Shown: piece after piece, positions 24,030 through 38,052 of the stretch
Layout: every line of letters starts with the position of its first letter
Position numbering within the stretch: the first letter of the stretch is position 1
Assembly (NCBI RefSeq): GCF_932526225.1
Contig: NC_064047.1
Location: 248,001 to 312,000, forward strand
DNA: 64,000 bases
Reading direction: 5' to 3'
Source: Nematostella vectensis
Taxonomy: Eukaryota > Cnidaria > Anthozoa > Actiniaria > Edwardsiidae
Position numbers and translations under genes: made by a program
The notes under the pieces: generated by a model
What the model saw: the letters and a program-made list of their open reading frames with translations, nothing else
Told to the model about the DNA's origin: nothing
Database searches by the model: none

Positions 24030-26035
24030 AAAAGACCTTGCTTAATAAACAAAGACATGTTACAAACTTATTTAATAATAGGTTACAACTGCAATATTGT
24101 ATAAAGAGAGTCCCCCTCCCTTCCCCCTGATATTGTTGACATTATGCTCAATAAACTGTTACCTCTCCCCTCTCCACCAGTTAAGCATTCTATGTATGCT
24201 TCCCTGTACAAAATGCGCCCCTTCAAATAGAACATTAAAGTGCACATACTTGTTTACTTCCTCAAACTCTTTGCTTTGTGTTTTTTGTTAACTTCCTAGG
24301 AACAAATTGAATACATATAATCAATAAATCCAGGTAGCTTATTTTGCAAACTCACTTTTTTTTATTATTTTTGCGCAAAAGCAATCAGGATTAGTGTGGT
24401 CAAGCACAAAGAAAGAAAACGAATAAAAAAAAGCCCATTGGCCTGGGATCGAACCCGGTCTGAAGAACAAAACGGAAACCATACATACGGATTACCCAAT
24501 CGGTATGGCAGCACAAGGCTTTTACGAAAGGCTGTAAAGAACCCGAAGGCCCCAAGCACCGATATTTCCGAGCGAATATACTGTACAACACTCTTGCAAG
24601 GTTATCCCAACCCGCGCATTAATGGGGAGGACAATAACCAGGATCCCAGGCCTGTAATACGGTTACGCCACGCACAGCTCGCCGAGATTGTGGATGACAA
24701 AAAATAGAGGTCTATTTGGGCGTCTTGGGTCCCTTGGGGACTCGCCATGCGCACGGGCGCATCTCTTTTATTGTGTACATGACATCAAATTAGCGAAGAA
24801 AAAAGACGCTGTTTTGGTATCATGTGAAAAGCATAAAATAAATAGAAATAAAGACGTAAGTGGGGAGAATATTGACATATTCATATTAGAATATTGACAA
24901 AATCCGCAATATTGTCTACGCTGACTAAGTAAAGCTATATTTTACTTTAAAGGGGCAGCAGCATAGTACTGCGCATGTCTGGAGTCAGTGTTTATTGTAG
25001 GCTTTTAAGTGTCAACAAACAGTTGAACTTTTTAAAAGCTGTCAATACCTTATTAAATAATATGCAATATTATATTGAAAACTATGTTAATGGACAGTTT
25101 GTGGTCATTTTTTTTTGTTTTGTTTAAAGTCTCCCACATGTACCAAAAGCTCATAAGTCAGTATTAGAATTTCACTGAAGTTCATTGTGTCATGGCTCTA
25201 GAGCTATTGCAAATCTCTTAAACATGACACTCCCCCTTTAAAGGAAAGTAAAAAAAAAAATCAAAATTGTTGGTGGGGGTCTCTGCTGTGTTTGTTTTCT
25301 TTTTAGTTTTGTTCTATTATTATTATTATTTTCTTTTTTAGAGGGGGAGGGGAATTCAGCTAAAAATAGCCAAGGGTCAATTCAAGCAACTAGTACAAAA
25401 GATGTTTTTTGCAGTCCTTTATTCAATATATTCAAGGTTATCATGCAATTCTGTTGTTTGACTGCATATATATATTTTTTTTTTCATTCTTTTCATTACA
25501 AGTTCTATATGTGTAAGTGGTGACCATAGCTATGATTACTATTATTTAGAATATTTTTTTACCTACTAAAAGAAAACAACTTGACTGCAAAACACTTACT
25601 GTAGGGCACTCGATATTAGGCATTACCTTCATGTGGATGTAAAGTTGAAATGTCAAAACCTTCATTAACCCGTGAACTACGCTTTAGCGTATTACACTTT
25701 GTTGTGATCTGATTCTATTGTTCTTTTTTTGTGTTTTACTAACTATAACTGTTTAACTATCACACCTTGTTTCACGAGTTAATGAAAACCACTCTAATTA
25801 CTTACAGTAATTCTTTTTTAATATTATTATTTACTTGTATAATTTAGATGAGCAATACATATTTCTTCTTGGCCTTGTAGAGCTCATCTCGTTCCTCAAA
25901 AATAACAAACGAAATGAAGTTTGTTCTTATTTTGGTGCAAAGGAATCTACAGTAGTTTTCTAATCAGATAATTGTTTTTCTTTTAACACTAACCTGTTAT
26001 TTCAACAGCTCTTACTTGAGTTTGCTTATCTCAGA
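24030..26035. repeat. 2-kb array unit 13 (2,006 bp); mosaic
   Basis: B box (minus) at 24445-24455. The leader and core are like unit 11. From about 25,480 the 3' part is of the unit-1 subtype (TTCATTCTTTTC, TTACCTTCATG, TTTCACGAGTTAATG). Confidence 0.97.
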
Positions 26036-28048
26036 AATATACCTTGCTTAATAAACAAAGACATGTTACAAACTTATTTAATAATAGGTAACAACTGAAA
26101 AATTGTATGAAGAGAGTGCCCCTCTCTTCCCTTTGCTATTGTTGAAATTATGCACAATAAACTTTTACCTCTTCCCTCTCCACCAGTTAAGCATTCTATG
26201 TATGCTTCCCTGTACAAAATGCACCCCTTCAAATAGAACATTAAAGTTCACATACTTGTTTACTTCCTCAAACTCTTTGCTTTGTGTTTTTTGTTAACTT
26301 CCTAGGAACAAATTGAATACATATAATCAATAAATCTAGCAAGCTTATTTTGCAAACTCTCTTTTTTTTATTATTTTTGCGCAAAACCTATCAGGACTAA
26401 GGGGGTCCAGCACAAAGAAAAAAAAACGAATTAAAAAAAAAGCCCATTGGCCTGGGATCGAACCCGGTCTGAAGAACAAAACGGAAACCATACATACGGA
26501 TTACCCAATCGGTATGGCAACACAAGGCTTTTACGGAAGGCTGTAAAGAACCCGAAGGCCCCAAGCACCGATATTTCCGAGCGAATATGCTGTACAACAC
26601 TCTTGCAATGTATCCCAACCCGCGCATTAATGGGGAGGACAATAACCAGGATCCCAGGCCTGTAATACGGTTACGCCACGCACAGCTCGCCGAGATTGTG
26701 GATGACAAAAAATAGAGGTCTATTTGGGCGTCTTGGGTCCCTTGGGGACTCGCCATGCGCACGGGCGCATCTCTTTTATTGTGTACATGACATCAAATTA
26801 GCGAAGAAAAAAGACGCTGTTTTGGTATCATGTGAAAATCATAAAATAAATAGAAATAAAGACGTAAGGGGGGAGAATATTGACATCTTCATATTAGAAT
26901 ATTGACAAAATCCGCAATTTTGTCTACGCTGACTAAGTAAAGCTGTATTTTACTTTAAATGGGCAGCAGCATAGTACTGCGCATGTCTGGAGTCAGTGTT
27001 TATTGTAGGCTTTTAAGTGTCAACAAACAGTTGAACTTTTTAAAAGCTGTGAATACCTTATTAAATAATATGCAATATTATATTGAAAACTATGTTAATT
27101 GACAGTTTGTGGTCATTTTTTTTTTGTTTTGTTTAAAGTCTTCCACATGTACCAAAAGCTCATAAGTCAGTATTAGAATTTCACTGAAGTTCATTGTGTC
27201 AGGGCTCTAGAGCTATTGCAAATCTCTTAACCATGACACTCCCCCTTTAAAGGAAAGTAAAAAAAATCAAAATTGTTGGTGGGGGTCTCTGTTGTGTTTG
27301 TTTTCTTTTTAGTTTTGTTCTATTATTATTATTATTATTATTTTCTTTTTTAGAGGGGGAGGGGAATTCAGCTAAAAATAGCCAAGGGTCAATTCAAGCA
27401 ACTAGTACAAAAGATGTTTTTTGCAGTCCTTTATTCAATATATTCAAGGTTATCATGCAATTCTGTTGTTTGACTGCATATATATATATATATTTTTTCA
27501 TTCTTTTCATTACAAGTTCTATATGTGTAAGTGGTGACCATAGCTATGATTACTATTATTTAGAATATTTTTTTACCTACTAAAAGAAAACAACTTGACT
27601 GCAAAACACTTACTGTAGGGCACTCGATATTAGGCATTACCTTCATGTGGATGTAAGGTTGAAATGTCAAAACCTTCATTAACCCGTGAACTACGCTTTA
27701 GCGTATTACACTTTGTTGTGATCTGATTCTATTGTTCTTTTTTGTGTTTTACTAACTATAACTGTTTAACTATCACACCTTGTTTCACGAGTTAATGAAA
27801 ACCACTCTAATTACTTACAGTAATTCTTTTTTAATATTATTATTTACTTGTATAATTTAGATGAGCAATACATATTTCTTCTTGGCCTTGTAGAGCTCAT
27901 CTCGTTCCTCAAAAATAACAAACGAAATTAAGTTTGTTCTTATTTTGGTGCAAAGGAATCTACAGTAGTTTTCTAATCAGATAATTGCTTTTCTTTTAAC
28001 ACTAACCTGTTATTTCAACAGCTCTTACTTGAGTTTGCTTGTCTCAGA
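26036..28048. repeat. 2-kb array unit 14 (2,013 bp)
   Basis: B box (minus) at 26454-26464. It has a one-base deletion in the core near 26,609 (CAATGTATCCC for CAAGGTTATCCC) and GAAAATCATAAA near 26,834. It is a diagnostic partner of unit 27, 26,077 bp downstream. Confidence 0.97.
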
Positions 28049-30058
28049 AATATACCTTGCTTAATAAACAAAGACATGTTACAAACCTGTTTAATAATAG
28101 GTAACAACTGCAATATTGTATGAAGAGAGTGCCCCTCTCTTCCCCCTGCTATTGTTGAAATTATGCACAATAAACTTTTACCTCTTCCCTCTCCACCAGT
28201 TAAGCATTCTATGTATGCTTCCCTGTACAAAATGCACCCCTTCAAATAGAACATTAAAGTTCACATACTTGTTTACTTCCTCAAACTCTTTGCTTTGTGT
28301 TTTTTGTTAACTTCCTAGGAACAAATTGAATACATATAATCAATAAATCTAGCAAGCTTATTTTGCAAACTCTCTTTTTTTTATTATTTTTGCGCAAAAC
28401 CTATCAGGACTAAGGGGGTCCAGCACAAAGAAAAAAAAACGAATTAAAAAAAAAAGCCCATTGGCCTGGGATCGAACCCGGTCTGAAGAACAAAACGGAA
28501 ACCATACATACGGATTACCCAATCGGTATGGCAACACAAGGCTTTTACGGAAGGCTGTAAAGAACCCGAAGGCCCCAAGCACCGATATTTCCGAGCGAAT
28601 ATGCTGTACAACACTCTTGCAAGGTATCCCAACCCGCGCATTAATGGGGAGGACAATAACCAGGATCCCAGGCCTGTAATACGGTTACGCCACGCACAGC
28701 TCGCCGAGATTGTGGATGACAAAAAATAGAGGTCTATTTGGGCGTCTTGGGTCCCTTGGGGACTCGCCATGCGCACGGGCGCATCTCTTTTATTGTGTAC
28801 ATGACATCAAATTAGCGAAGAAAAAAGACGCTGTTTTGGTATCATGTGAAAATCATAAAATAAATAGAAATAAAGACGTAAGGGGGGAGAATATTGACAT
28901 CTTCATATTAGAATATTGACAAAATCCGCAATTTTGTCTACGCTGACTAAGTAAAGCTGTATTTTACTTTAAATGGGCAGCAGCATAGTACTGGTCATGT
29001 CTGGAGTCAGTGATTATTGTAGGCTTTTAAGTGTCAACAAACAGTTGAACTTTTTAAAAGCTGTGAATACCTTATTAAATAATATGCAATATCATATTGA
29101 AAACTATGTTAATTGACAGTTTGTGGTCATTTTTTTTTGTTTTGTTTAAAGTCTCCCACATGTACCAAAAGCTCATAAGTCAGTATTAGAATTTCACTGA
29201 AGTTCATTGTGTCAGGGCTCTAGAGCTATTGCAAATCTCTTAACCATGACACTCCCCCTTTAAAGGAAAGTAAAAAAAATCAAAATTGTTGGTGGGGGTC
29301 TCTGTTGTGTTTGTTTTCTTTTTAGTTTTGTTCTATTATTATTATTATTATTATTTTCTTTTTTAGAGGGGGAGGGGAATTCAGCTAAAAATAGCCAAGG
29401 GTCAATTCAAGCAACTAGTACAAAAGATGTTTTTTTGCAGTCCTTTATTCAATGTATTCAAGGTTATCATGCAATTCTGTTGTTTGACTGCATATATATA
29501 TATTTTTTCTTTCTTTTCATTACAAGTTCTATATGTGTAAGTGGTGACCATAGCTATGATTACTATTATTTAGAATATTTTTTTACCTACTAAAAGAAAA
29601 CAACTTGACTGCAAAACACTTACTGTAGGGCACTCGATATTAGGCATTACCTTCATGTGGATGTAAGGTTGAAATGTCAAAACCTTCATTAACCCGTGAA
29701 CTACGCTTTAGCGTATTACACTTTGTTGTGATCTGATTCTATTGTTCTTTTTTGTGTTTTACTAACTATAACTGTTTAACTATCACACCTTGTTTCACGA
29801 GTTAATGAAAACCACTCTAATTACTTACAGTAATTATTTTTTAATATTATTATTTACTTGTATAATTTAGATGAGCAATACATATTTCTTCTTGGCCTTG
29901 TAGAGCTCATCTCGTTCCTCAAAAATAACAAACGAAATGAAGTTTGTTCTTATTTTGGTGCAAAGGAATCTACAGTAGTTTTCTAATCAGATAATTGTTT
30001 TTCTTTTAACACTAACCTGTTATTTCAACAGCTCTTACTTGAGTTTGCTTGTCTCAGA
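28049..30058. repeat. 2-kb array unit 15 (2,010 bp)
   Basis: B box (minus) at 28468-28478. It carries the core deletion as CAAGGTATCCC near 28,620, as in units 27 and 28. CTGGTCATGTCTGG near 28,992 and CAATGTATTCAAGG near 29,452 are private. Confidence 0.97.
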
Positions 30059-32053
30059 AATATACCTTGCTTAATAAACAAAGACATGTTACAAACTTAT
30101 TTAATAATAGGTAACAACTGCAATATTGTATGAAGAGAGTGCCCCTCTCTTCCCCCTGCTATTGTTGAAATTATGCTCAATAAACTTTTACCTCTTCCCT
30201 CTCCACCAGTTAAGCATTCTATGTATGCTTCCCTGTACAAAATGCACCCCTTCAAATAGAACATTAAAGTGCACATACTTGTTTACTTCCTCAAACTCTT
30301 TGCTTTGTGTTTTTTGTTAACTTCCTAGGAACAAATTGAATACATATAATCAATAAATCCAGCAAGCTTATTTTGCAAACTCACTTTTTTTATTATTTTT
30401 GTGCAAAACCAATCAGGATTAGGGGGGTCAAGCACAAAGAAAGAAAACGAATAAAAAAAAAGCCCATTGGCCTGGGATCGAACCCGGTCTGAAGAACAAA
30501 ACGGAAACCATACATACGGATTACCCAATCGGTATGGCAGCACAAGGCTTTTACGGAAGGCTGTAAAGAACCCGAAGGCCCCAAGCACCGATATTTCCGA
30601 GCGAATATGCTGTACAACACTCTTGCAAGGTTATCCCAACCCGCGCATTAATGGGGAGGACAATAACCAGGATCCCAGGCCTGTAATACGGTTACGCCAC
30701 GCACAGCTCGCCGAGATTGTGGATGACAAAAAATAGAGGTCTATTTGGGCGTCTTGGGTCCCTTGGGGACTCGCCATGCGCACGGGCGCATCTCTTTTAT
30801 TGTGTACATGACATCAAATTAGCGAAGAAAAAAGACGCTGTTTTGGTATCATGTGAAAAGCATAAAATAAATAGAAATAAAGACGTAAGTTGGGAGAATA
30901 TTGACATATTCATATTAGAATATTGACAAAATCCGCAATATTGTCTACGCTGACTAAGTAAAGCTATATTTTACTTTAAAGGGGCAGCAGCATAGTACTG
31001 CGCATGTCTGGAGTCAGTGTTTATTGTAGGCTTTTAAGTGTCAACAAACAGTTGAACTTTTTAAAAGCTGTCAATACCTTATTAAATAATATGCAATATT
31101 ATATTGAAAACTATGTTAATGGACAGTTTGTGGTCATTTTTTTTTTGTTTAAGGTCTCCCACATGTACCAAAAGCTCATAAGTCAGTATTAGAATTTCAC
31201 TGAAGTTCATTGAGTCAGGGCTCTAGAGCTATTGCAAATCTCTTAAACATGACACTCCCCCTTTAAAGGAAAGTAAAAAAAAATCAAAATTGTTGGTGGG
31301 GGTCTCTGCTGTGTTTGTTTTCTTTTTAGTTTTGTTCTATTATTATTATTATTTTCTTTTTTAGAGTGGGAGGGGAATTCAGCTAAAAATAGCCAAGGGT
31401 CAATTCAAGCAACTAGTACAAAAGATGTTTTTTTGCAGTCCTTTATTCAATATATTCAAGGTTATTATGCAATTCTGTTGTTTGACTGCATATATATATT
31501 TTTTCTTTCTTTTCATTACAAGTGCTATATGTGTAAGTGGTGACCATAGCTATGATTACTATTATTTAGAATAATTTTTTACCTACTAACAGAAAACAAC
31601 TTGACTGCAAAACACTTACTGTAGGGCACTCGATATTAGGCATTACTTTCATGTGGATGTAAGGTTGAAATGTCAAAACTTTCATTAACCCGTGAACTAC
31701 GCTTTAGCGTATCACACTTTGTTGTGATCTGATTCTATTGTTCTTTTTTGTGTTTTACTAACTATTACCGTTTAACTATCACACTTTGTTTCAAGGGTTA
31801 ATGAAAACCACTCTAATTACTTACAGTAGTTCTTTTTTAATATTATCATTTACTTGTATAATTTAGATGAGCAATACATATTTCTTTATGGCTTTGTAGA
31901 GCTCATCTCGTTTCTCATAAATAACAAACTAAATGAAGTTTGTTCTTATTTTGGTGCAAAGGAATCTACAGTAGTTTTCTAATCAGATAATTGTTTTTCT
32001 TTTAACACTCACCTGTTATTTCAACAGCCTTACTTGAGTTTGCTTGTCTCAGA
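30059..32053. repeat. 2-kb array unit 16 (1,995 bp); mosaic
   Basis: B box (minus) at 30474-30484. The leader is of the unit-1 subtype; the core and later parts are of the unit-5 subtype. TTTCAAGGGTTAATG near 31,790 breaks the right arm of the 125-bp inverted-repeat element. Confidence 0.97.
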
Positions 32054-34056
32054 AAAAGACCTTGCTTAATAAAACAAAGACATGTTACAAACTTATTTAA
32101 TAATAGGTTACAACTGCAATATTGTATAAAGAGAGTCCCCCTCCCTTCCCCCTGATATTGTTGACATTATGCTCAATAAACTGTTACCTCTCCCCTCTCC
32201 ACCAGTTAAGCATTCTATGTATGCTTCCGTGTACAAAATGCGCCCCTTCAAATAGAACATTAAAGTGCACATACTTGTTTACTTCCTCAAACTCTTTGCT
32301 TTGTGTTTTTTGTTAACTTCCTAGGAACAAATTGAATACATATAATCAATAAATCCAGCAAGCTTATTTTGCAAACTCACTTTTTTTATTATTTTTGCGC
32401 AAAACCAATCAGGATTAGGGGGGTCAAGCACAAAGAAAGAAAACGAATAAAAAAAAAGCCCATTGGCCTGGGATCGAACCCGGTCTGAAGAACAAAACGG
32501 AAACCATACATACGGATTACCCAATCGGTATGGCAGCACAAGGCTTTTACGAAAGGCTGTAAAGAACCCGAAGGCCCCAAGCACCGATATTTCCGAGCGA
32601 ATATGCTGTACAACACTCTTGCAAGGTTATCCCAACCCGCGCATTAATGGGGAGGACAATAACCAGGATCCCAGGCCTGTAATACGGTTACGCCACGCAC
32701 AGCTCGCCGAGATTGTGGATGACAAAAAATAGAGGTCTATTTGGGCGTCTTGGGTCCCTTGGGGACTCGCCATGCGCACGGGCGCATCTCTTTTATTGTG
32801 TACATGACATCAAATTAGCGAAGAAAAAAGACGCTGTTTTGGTATCATGTGAAAAGCATAAAATAAATAGAAATAAAGACGTAAGTGGGGAGAATATTGA
32901 CATATTCATATTAGAATATTGACAAAATCCGCAATATTGTCTACGCTGACTAAGTAAAGCTGTATTTTACTTTAAAGGGGCAGCAGCATAGTACTGCGCA
33001 TGTCTGGAGTCAGTGTTTATTGTAGGCTTTTAAGTGTCAACAAACAGTTGAACTTTTTAAAAGCTGTCAATACCTTATTAAATAATATGCAATATTATAT
33101 TGAAAACTATGTTAATGGACAGTTTGTGGTCATTTTTTTTGTTTTGTTTAAAGTCTCCCACATGTACCAAAAGCTCATAAGTCAGTATTAGAATTTCACT
33201 GAAGTTCATTGTGTCAGGGCTCTAGAGCTATTGCAAATCTCTAAAACATGACACTCCCCCTTTAAAGGAAAGTAACAAAAAAAATCAAAATTGTTGGTGG
33301 GGGTCTCTGCTGTGTTTGTTTTCTTTTTAGTTTTGTTCTATTATTATTATTATTTTCTTTTTTAGAGGGGGAGGGGAATTCAGCTAAAAATAGCCAAGGG
33401 TCAATTCAAGCAACTAGTACAAAAGATGTTTTTTTGCAGTCCTTTATTCAATATATTCAAGGTTATTATGCAATTCTGTTGTTTGACTGCATATATATAT
33501 ATTTTTTCTTTCTTTTCATTACAAGTGCTATATGTGTAAGTGGTGACCATAGCTATGATTACTATTATTTAGAATAATTTTTTACCTACTAACAGAAAAC
33601 AACTTGACTGCAAAACACTTACTGTAGGGCACTCGATATTAGGCATTACTTTCATGTGGATGTAAGGTTGAAATGTCAAAACTTTCATTAACCCGTGAAC
33701 TACGCTTTAGCGTATTACACTTTGTTGTGATCTGATTCTATTGTTCTTTTTTGTGTTTTACTAACTATTACCGTTTAACTATCACACTTTGTTTCACGGG
33801 TTAATAAAAACCACTCTAATTACTTACAGTAGTTATTTTTTAATATTATCATTTACTTGTATAATTTAGATGAGCAATACATATTTCTTTATGGCTTTGT
33901 AGAGCTCATCTCGTTTCTCATAAATAACAAACTAAATGAAGTTTGTTCTTATTTTGGTGCAAAGGAATCTACAGTAGTATTCTAATCAGATAATTGTTTT
34001 TCTTTTAACACTCACCTGTTATTTCAACAGCCTTACTTGAGTTTGCTTGTCTCAGA
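32054..34056. repeat. 2-kb array unit 17 (2,003 bp)
   Basis: B box (minus) at 32470-32480. AATAAAACAAAG near 32,070 has an inserted A. TACGAAAGGCTG is shared with units 11, 13 and 24. CTCTAAAACATG near 33,240 is private. Confidence 0.97.
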
Positions 34057-36054
34057 AAAAGACCTTGCTTAATAAACAAATACATGTTACAAACTTATTT
34101 AATAATAGGTTACAACTGCAATATTGTATAAAGAGAGTCCCCCTCCCTTCCCCCTGATATTGTTGACATTATGCTCAATAAACTGTTACCTCTCCCCTCT
34201 CCACCAGTTAAGCATTCTATGTATGCTTCCCTGTACAAAATGCGCCCCTTCAAATAGAACATTAAAGTGCACATACTTGTTTACTTCCTCAAACTCTTTG
34301 CTTTGTGTTTTTTGTTAACTTCCTAGGAACAAATTGAATACATATAATCAATAAATCCAGCTAGCTTATTTTGCAAACTCACTTTTTTTTATTATTTTTG
34401 CGCAAAACCAATCAGGATTAGGGGGGTCAAGCACAAAGAAAGAAAACGAATAAAAAAAAGCCCATTGGCCTGGGATCGAACCCGGTCTGAAGAACAAAAC
34501 GGAAACCATACATACGGATTACCCAATCGGTATGGCAGCACAAGGCTTTTACGGAAGGATGTAAAGAACCCGAAGGTCCCAAGCACCGATATTTCCGAGC
34601 GAATATGCTGTACAACACTCTTGCAAGGTTATCCCAACCCGCGCATTAATGGGGAGGACAATAACCAGGATCCCAGGCCTGTAATACAGTTACGCCACGC
34701 ACAGCTCGCCGAGATTGTGGATGACAAAAAATAGAGGTCTATTTGGGCGTCTTGGGTCCCTTGGGGATTTGTCATACGCACGGGCTCATCTCTTTTATTG
34801 TGTACATGACATCAAATTAGCGAAGAAAAAAGACGCTGTTTTGGTATCATGTGAAAAGCATAAAATAAATAGAAATAAAGACGTAAGGGGGGAGAATATT
34901 GACATATTCATATTAGAATATTGACAAAATCCGCAATATTGTCTACGCTGACTAAGTAAAGCTGTATTTTACCTTAAAGGGGCAGCAGCATAGTACTGCG
35001 CATGTCTGGAGTCAGTGTTTATTGTAGGCTTTTAAGTGTCAACAAACAGTTGAACTTTTTAAAAGCTGTCAATACCTTATTAAATAATATGCAATATTAT
35101 ATTGAAAACTATGTTAATGGACAGTTTGTGGTCATTTTTTTTGTTTTGTTTAAAGTCTCCCACATGTACCAAAAGCTCATAAGTCAGTATTAGAATTTCA
35201 CTGAAGTTCATTGTGTCAGGGCTCTAGAGCTATTGCAAATCTCTTAAACATGACACTCCCCCTTTAAAGGAAAGTAAAAAAAAATCAAAATTGTTGGTGG
35301 GGGTCTCTGCTGTGTTTGTTTTCTTTTTAGTTTTGTTCTATTATTATTATTAATTTCTTTTTTAGAGGGGGAGGGGAATTCAGCTAAAAATAGCCAAGGG
35401 TCAATTCAAGCAACTAGTACAAAAGATGTTTTTTTGCAGTCCTTTATTCAATATATTCAAGGTTATCATGCAATTCTGTTGTTTGACTGCATATATATAT
35501 TTTTTCTTTCTTTTCATTACAAGTGCTATATGTGTAAGTGGTGACCATAGCTATGATTACTATTATTTAGAATAATTTTTTACCTACTAACAGAAAACAA
35601 CTTGACTGCAAAACACTTACTGTAGGGCACTCGATATTAGGCATTACTTTCATGTGGATGTAAGGTTGAAATGTCAAAACCTTCATTAACCCGTGAACTA
35701 CGCTTTAGCGTATTACACTTTGTTGTGATCTGATTCTATTGTTCTTTTTTGTGTTTTACTAACTATTACCGTTTAACTATCACACTTTGTTTCACGGGTT
35801 AATAAAAACCACTCTAATTACTTACAGTAGTTATTTTTTAATATTATCATTTACTTGTATAATTTAGATGAGCAATACATATTTCTTTATGGCTTTGTAG
35901 AGCTCATCTCGTTTCTCATAAATAACAAACTAAATGAAGTTTGTTCTTATTTTGGTGCAAAGGAATCTACAGTAGTATTCTAATCAGATAATTGTTTTTC
36001 TTTTAACACTCACCTGTTATTTCAACAGCCTTACTTGAGTTTGCTTGTCTCAGA
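34057..36054. repeat. 2-kb array unit 18 (1,998 bp); homogenised group
   Basis: B box (minus) at 34472-34482. It defines the group of units 18-21 by GGAAGGATGTAAAG, CGAAGGTCCC, AATACAGTTACGCC and GGATTTGTCATACG. The A-box match survives as TGGCGTAACTG. Confidence 0.97.
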
Positions 36055-38052
36055 AAAAGACCTTGCTTAATAAACAAATACATGTTACAAACTTATTTAA
36101 TAATAGGTTACAACTGCAATATTGTATAAAGAGAGTCCCCCTCCCTTCCCCCTGATATTGTTGACATTATGCTCAATAAACTGTTACCTCTCCCCTCTCC
36201 ACCAGTTAAGCATTCTATGTATGCTTCCCTGTACAAAATGCGCCCCTTCAAATAGAACATTAAAGTGCACATACTTGTTTACTTCCTCAAACTCTTTGCT
36301 TTGTGTTTTTTGTTAACTTCCTAGGAACAAATTGAATACATATAATCAATAAATCCAGCTAGCTTATTTTGCAAACTCACTTTTTTTTATTATTTTTGCG
36401 CAAAACCAATCAGGATTAGGGGGGTCAAGCACAAAGAAAGAAAACGAATAAAAAAAAGCCCATTGGCCTGGGATCGAACCCGGTCTGAAGAACAAAACGG
36501 AAACCATACATACGGATTACCCAATCGGTATGGCAGCACAAGGCTTTTACGGAAGGATGTAAAGAACCCGAAGGTCCCAAGCACCGATATTTCCGAGCGA
36601 ATATGCTGTACAACACTCTTGCAAGGTTATCCCAACCCGCGCATTAATGGGGAGGACAATAACCAGGATCCCAGGCCTGTAATACAGTTACGCCACGCAC
36701 AGCTCGCCGAGATTGTGGATGACAAAAAATAGAGGTCTATTTGGGCGTCTTGGGTCCCTTGGGGATTTGTCATACGCACGGGCTCATCTCTTTTATTGTG
36801 TACATGACATCAAATTAGCGAAGAAAAAAGACGCTGTTTTGGTATCATGTGAAAAGCATAAAATAAATAGAAATAAAGACGTAAGGGGGGAGAATATTGA
36901 CATATTCATATTAGAATATTGACAAAATCCGCAATATTGTCTACGCTGACTAAGTAAAGCTGTATTTTACCTTAAAGGGGCAGCAGCATAGTACTGCGCA
37001 TGTCTGGAGTCAGTGTTTATTGTAGGCTTTTAAGTGTCAACAAACAGTTGAACTTTTTAAAAGCTGTCAATACCTTATTAAATAATATGCAATATTATAT
37101 TGAAAACTATGTTAATGGACAGTTTGTGGTCATTTTTTTTGTTTTGTTTAAAGTCTCCCACATGTACCAAAAGCTCATAAGTCAGTATTAGAATTTCACT
37201 GAAGTTCATTGTGTCAGGGCTCTAGAGCTATTGCAAATCTCTTAAACATGACACTCCCCCTTTAAAGGAAAGTAAAAAAAAATCAAAATTGTTGGTGGGG
37301 GTCTCTGCTGTGTTTGTTTTCTTTTTAGTTTTGTTCTATTATTATTATTAATTTCTTTTTTAGAGGGGGAGGGGAATTCAGCTAAAAATAGCCAAGGGTC
37401 AATTCAAGCAACTAGTACAAAAGATGTTTTTTTGCAGTCCTTTATTCAATATATTCAAGGTTATCATGCAATTCTGTTGTTTGACTGCATATATATATTT
37501 TTTCTTTCTTTTCATTACAAGTGCTATATGTGTAAGTGGTGACCATAGCTATGATTACTATTATTTAGAATAATTTTTTACCTACTAACAGAAAACAACT
37601 TGACTGCAAAACACTTACTGTAGGGCACTCGATATTAGGCATTACTTTCATGTGGATGTAAGGTTGAAATGTCAAAACCTTCATTAACCCGTGAACTACG
37701 CTTTAGCGTATTACACTTTGTTGTGATCTGATTCTATTGTTCTTTTTTGTGTTTTACTAACTATTACCGTTTAACTATCACACTTTGTTTCACGGGTTAA
37801 TAAAAACCACTCTAATTACTTACAGTAGTTATTTTTTAATATTATCATTTACTTGTATAATTTAGATGAGCAATACATATTTCTTTATGGCTTTGTAGAG
37901 CTCATCTCGTTTCTCATAAATAACAAACTAAATGAAGTTTGTTCTTATTTTGGTGCAAAGGAATCTACAGTAGTATTCTAATCAGATAATTGTTTTTCTT
38001 TTAACACTCACCTGTTATTTCAACAGCCTTACTTGAGTTTGCTTGTCTCAGA
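36055..38052. repeat. 2-kb array unit 19 (1,998 bp); homogenised group
   Basis: B box (minus) at 36470-36480. I see no difference from unit 18 at the diagnostic sites inspected. Confidence 0.97.

Noticed and set aside
26397-26762. 121-139-residue minus-strand open frames in units 14, 15, 27 and 28
   Set aside because: They exist only where the one-base deletion fuses two frames, and they run across the promoter-like motifs. No recognisable domain.
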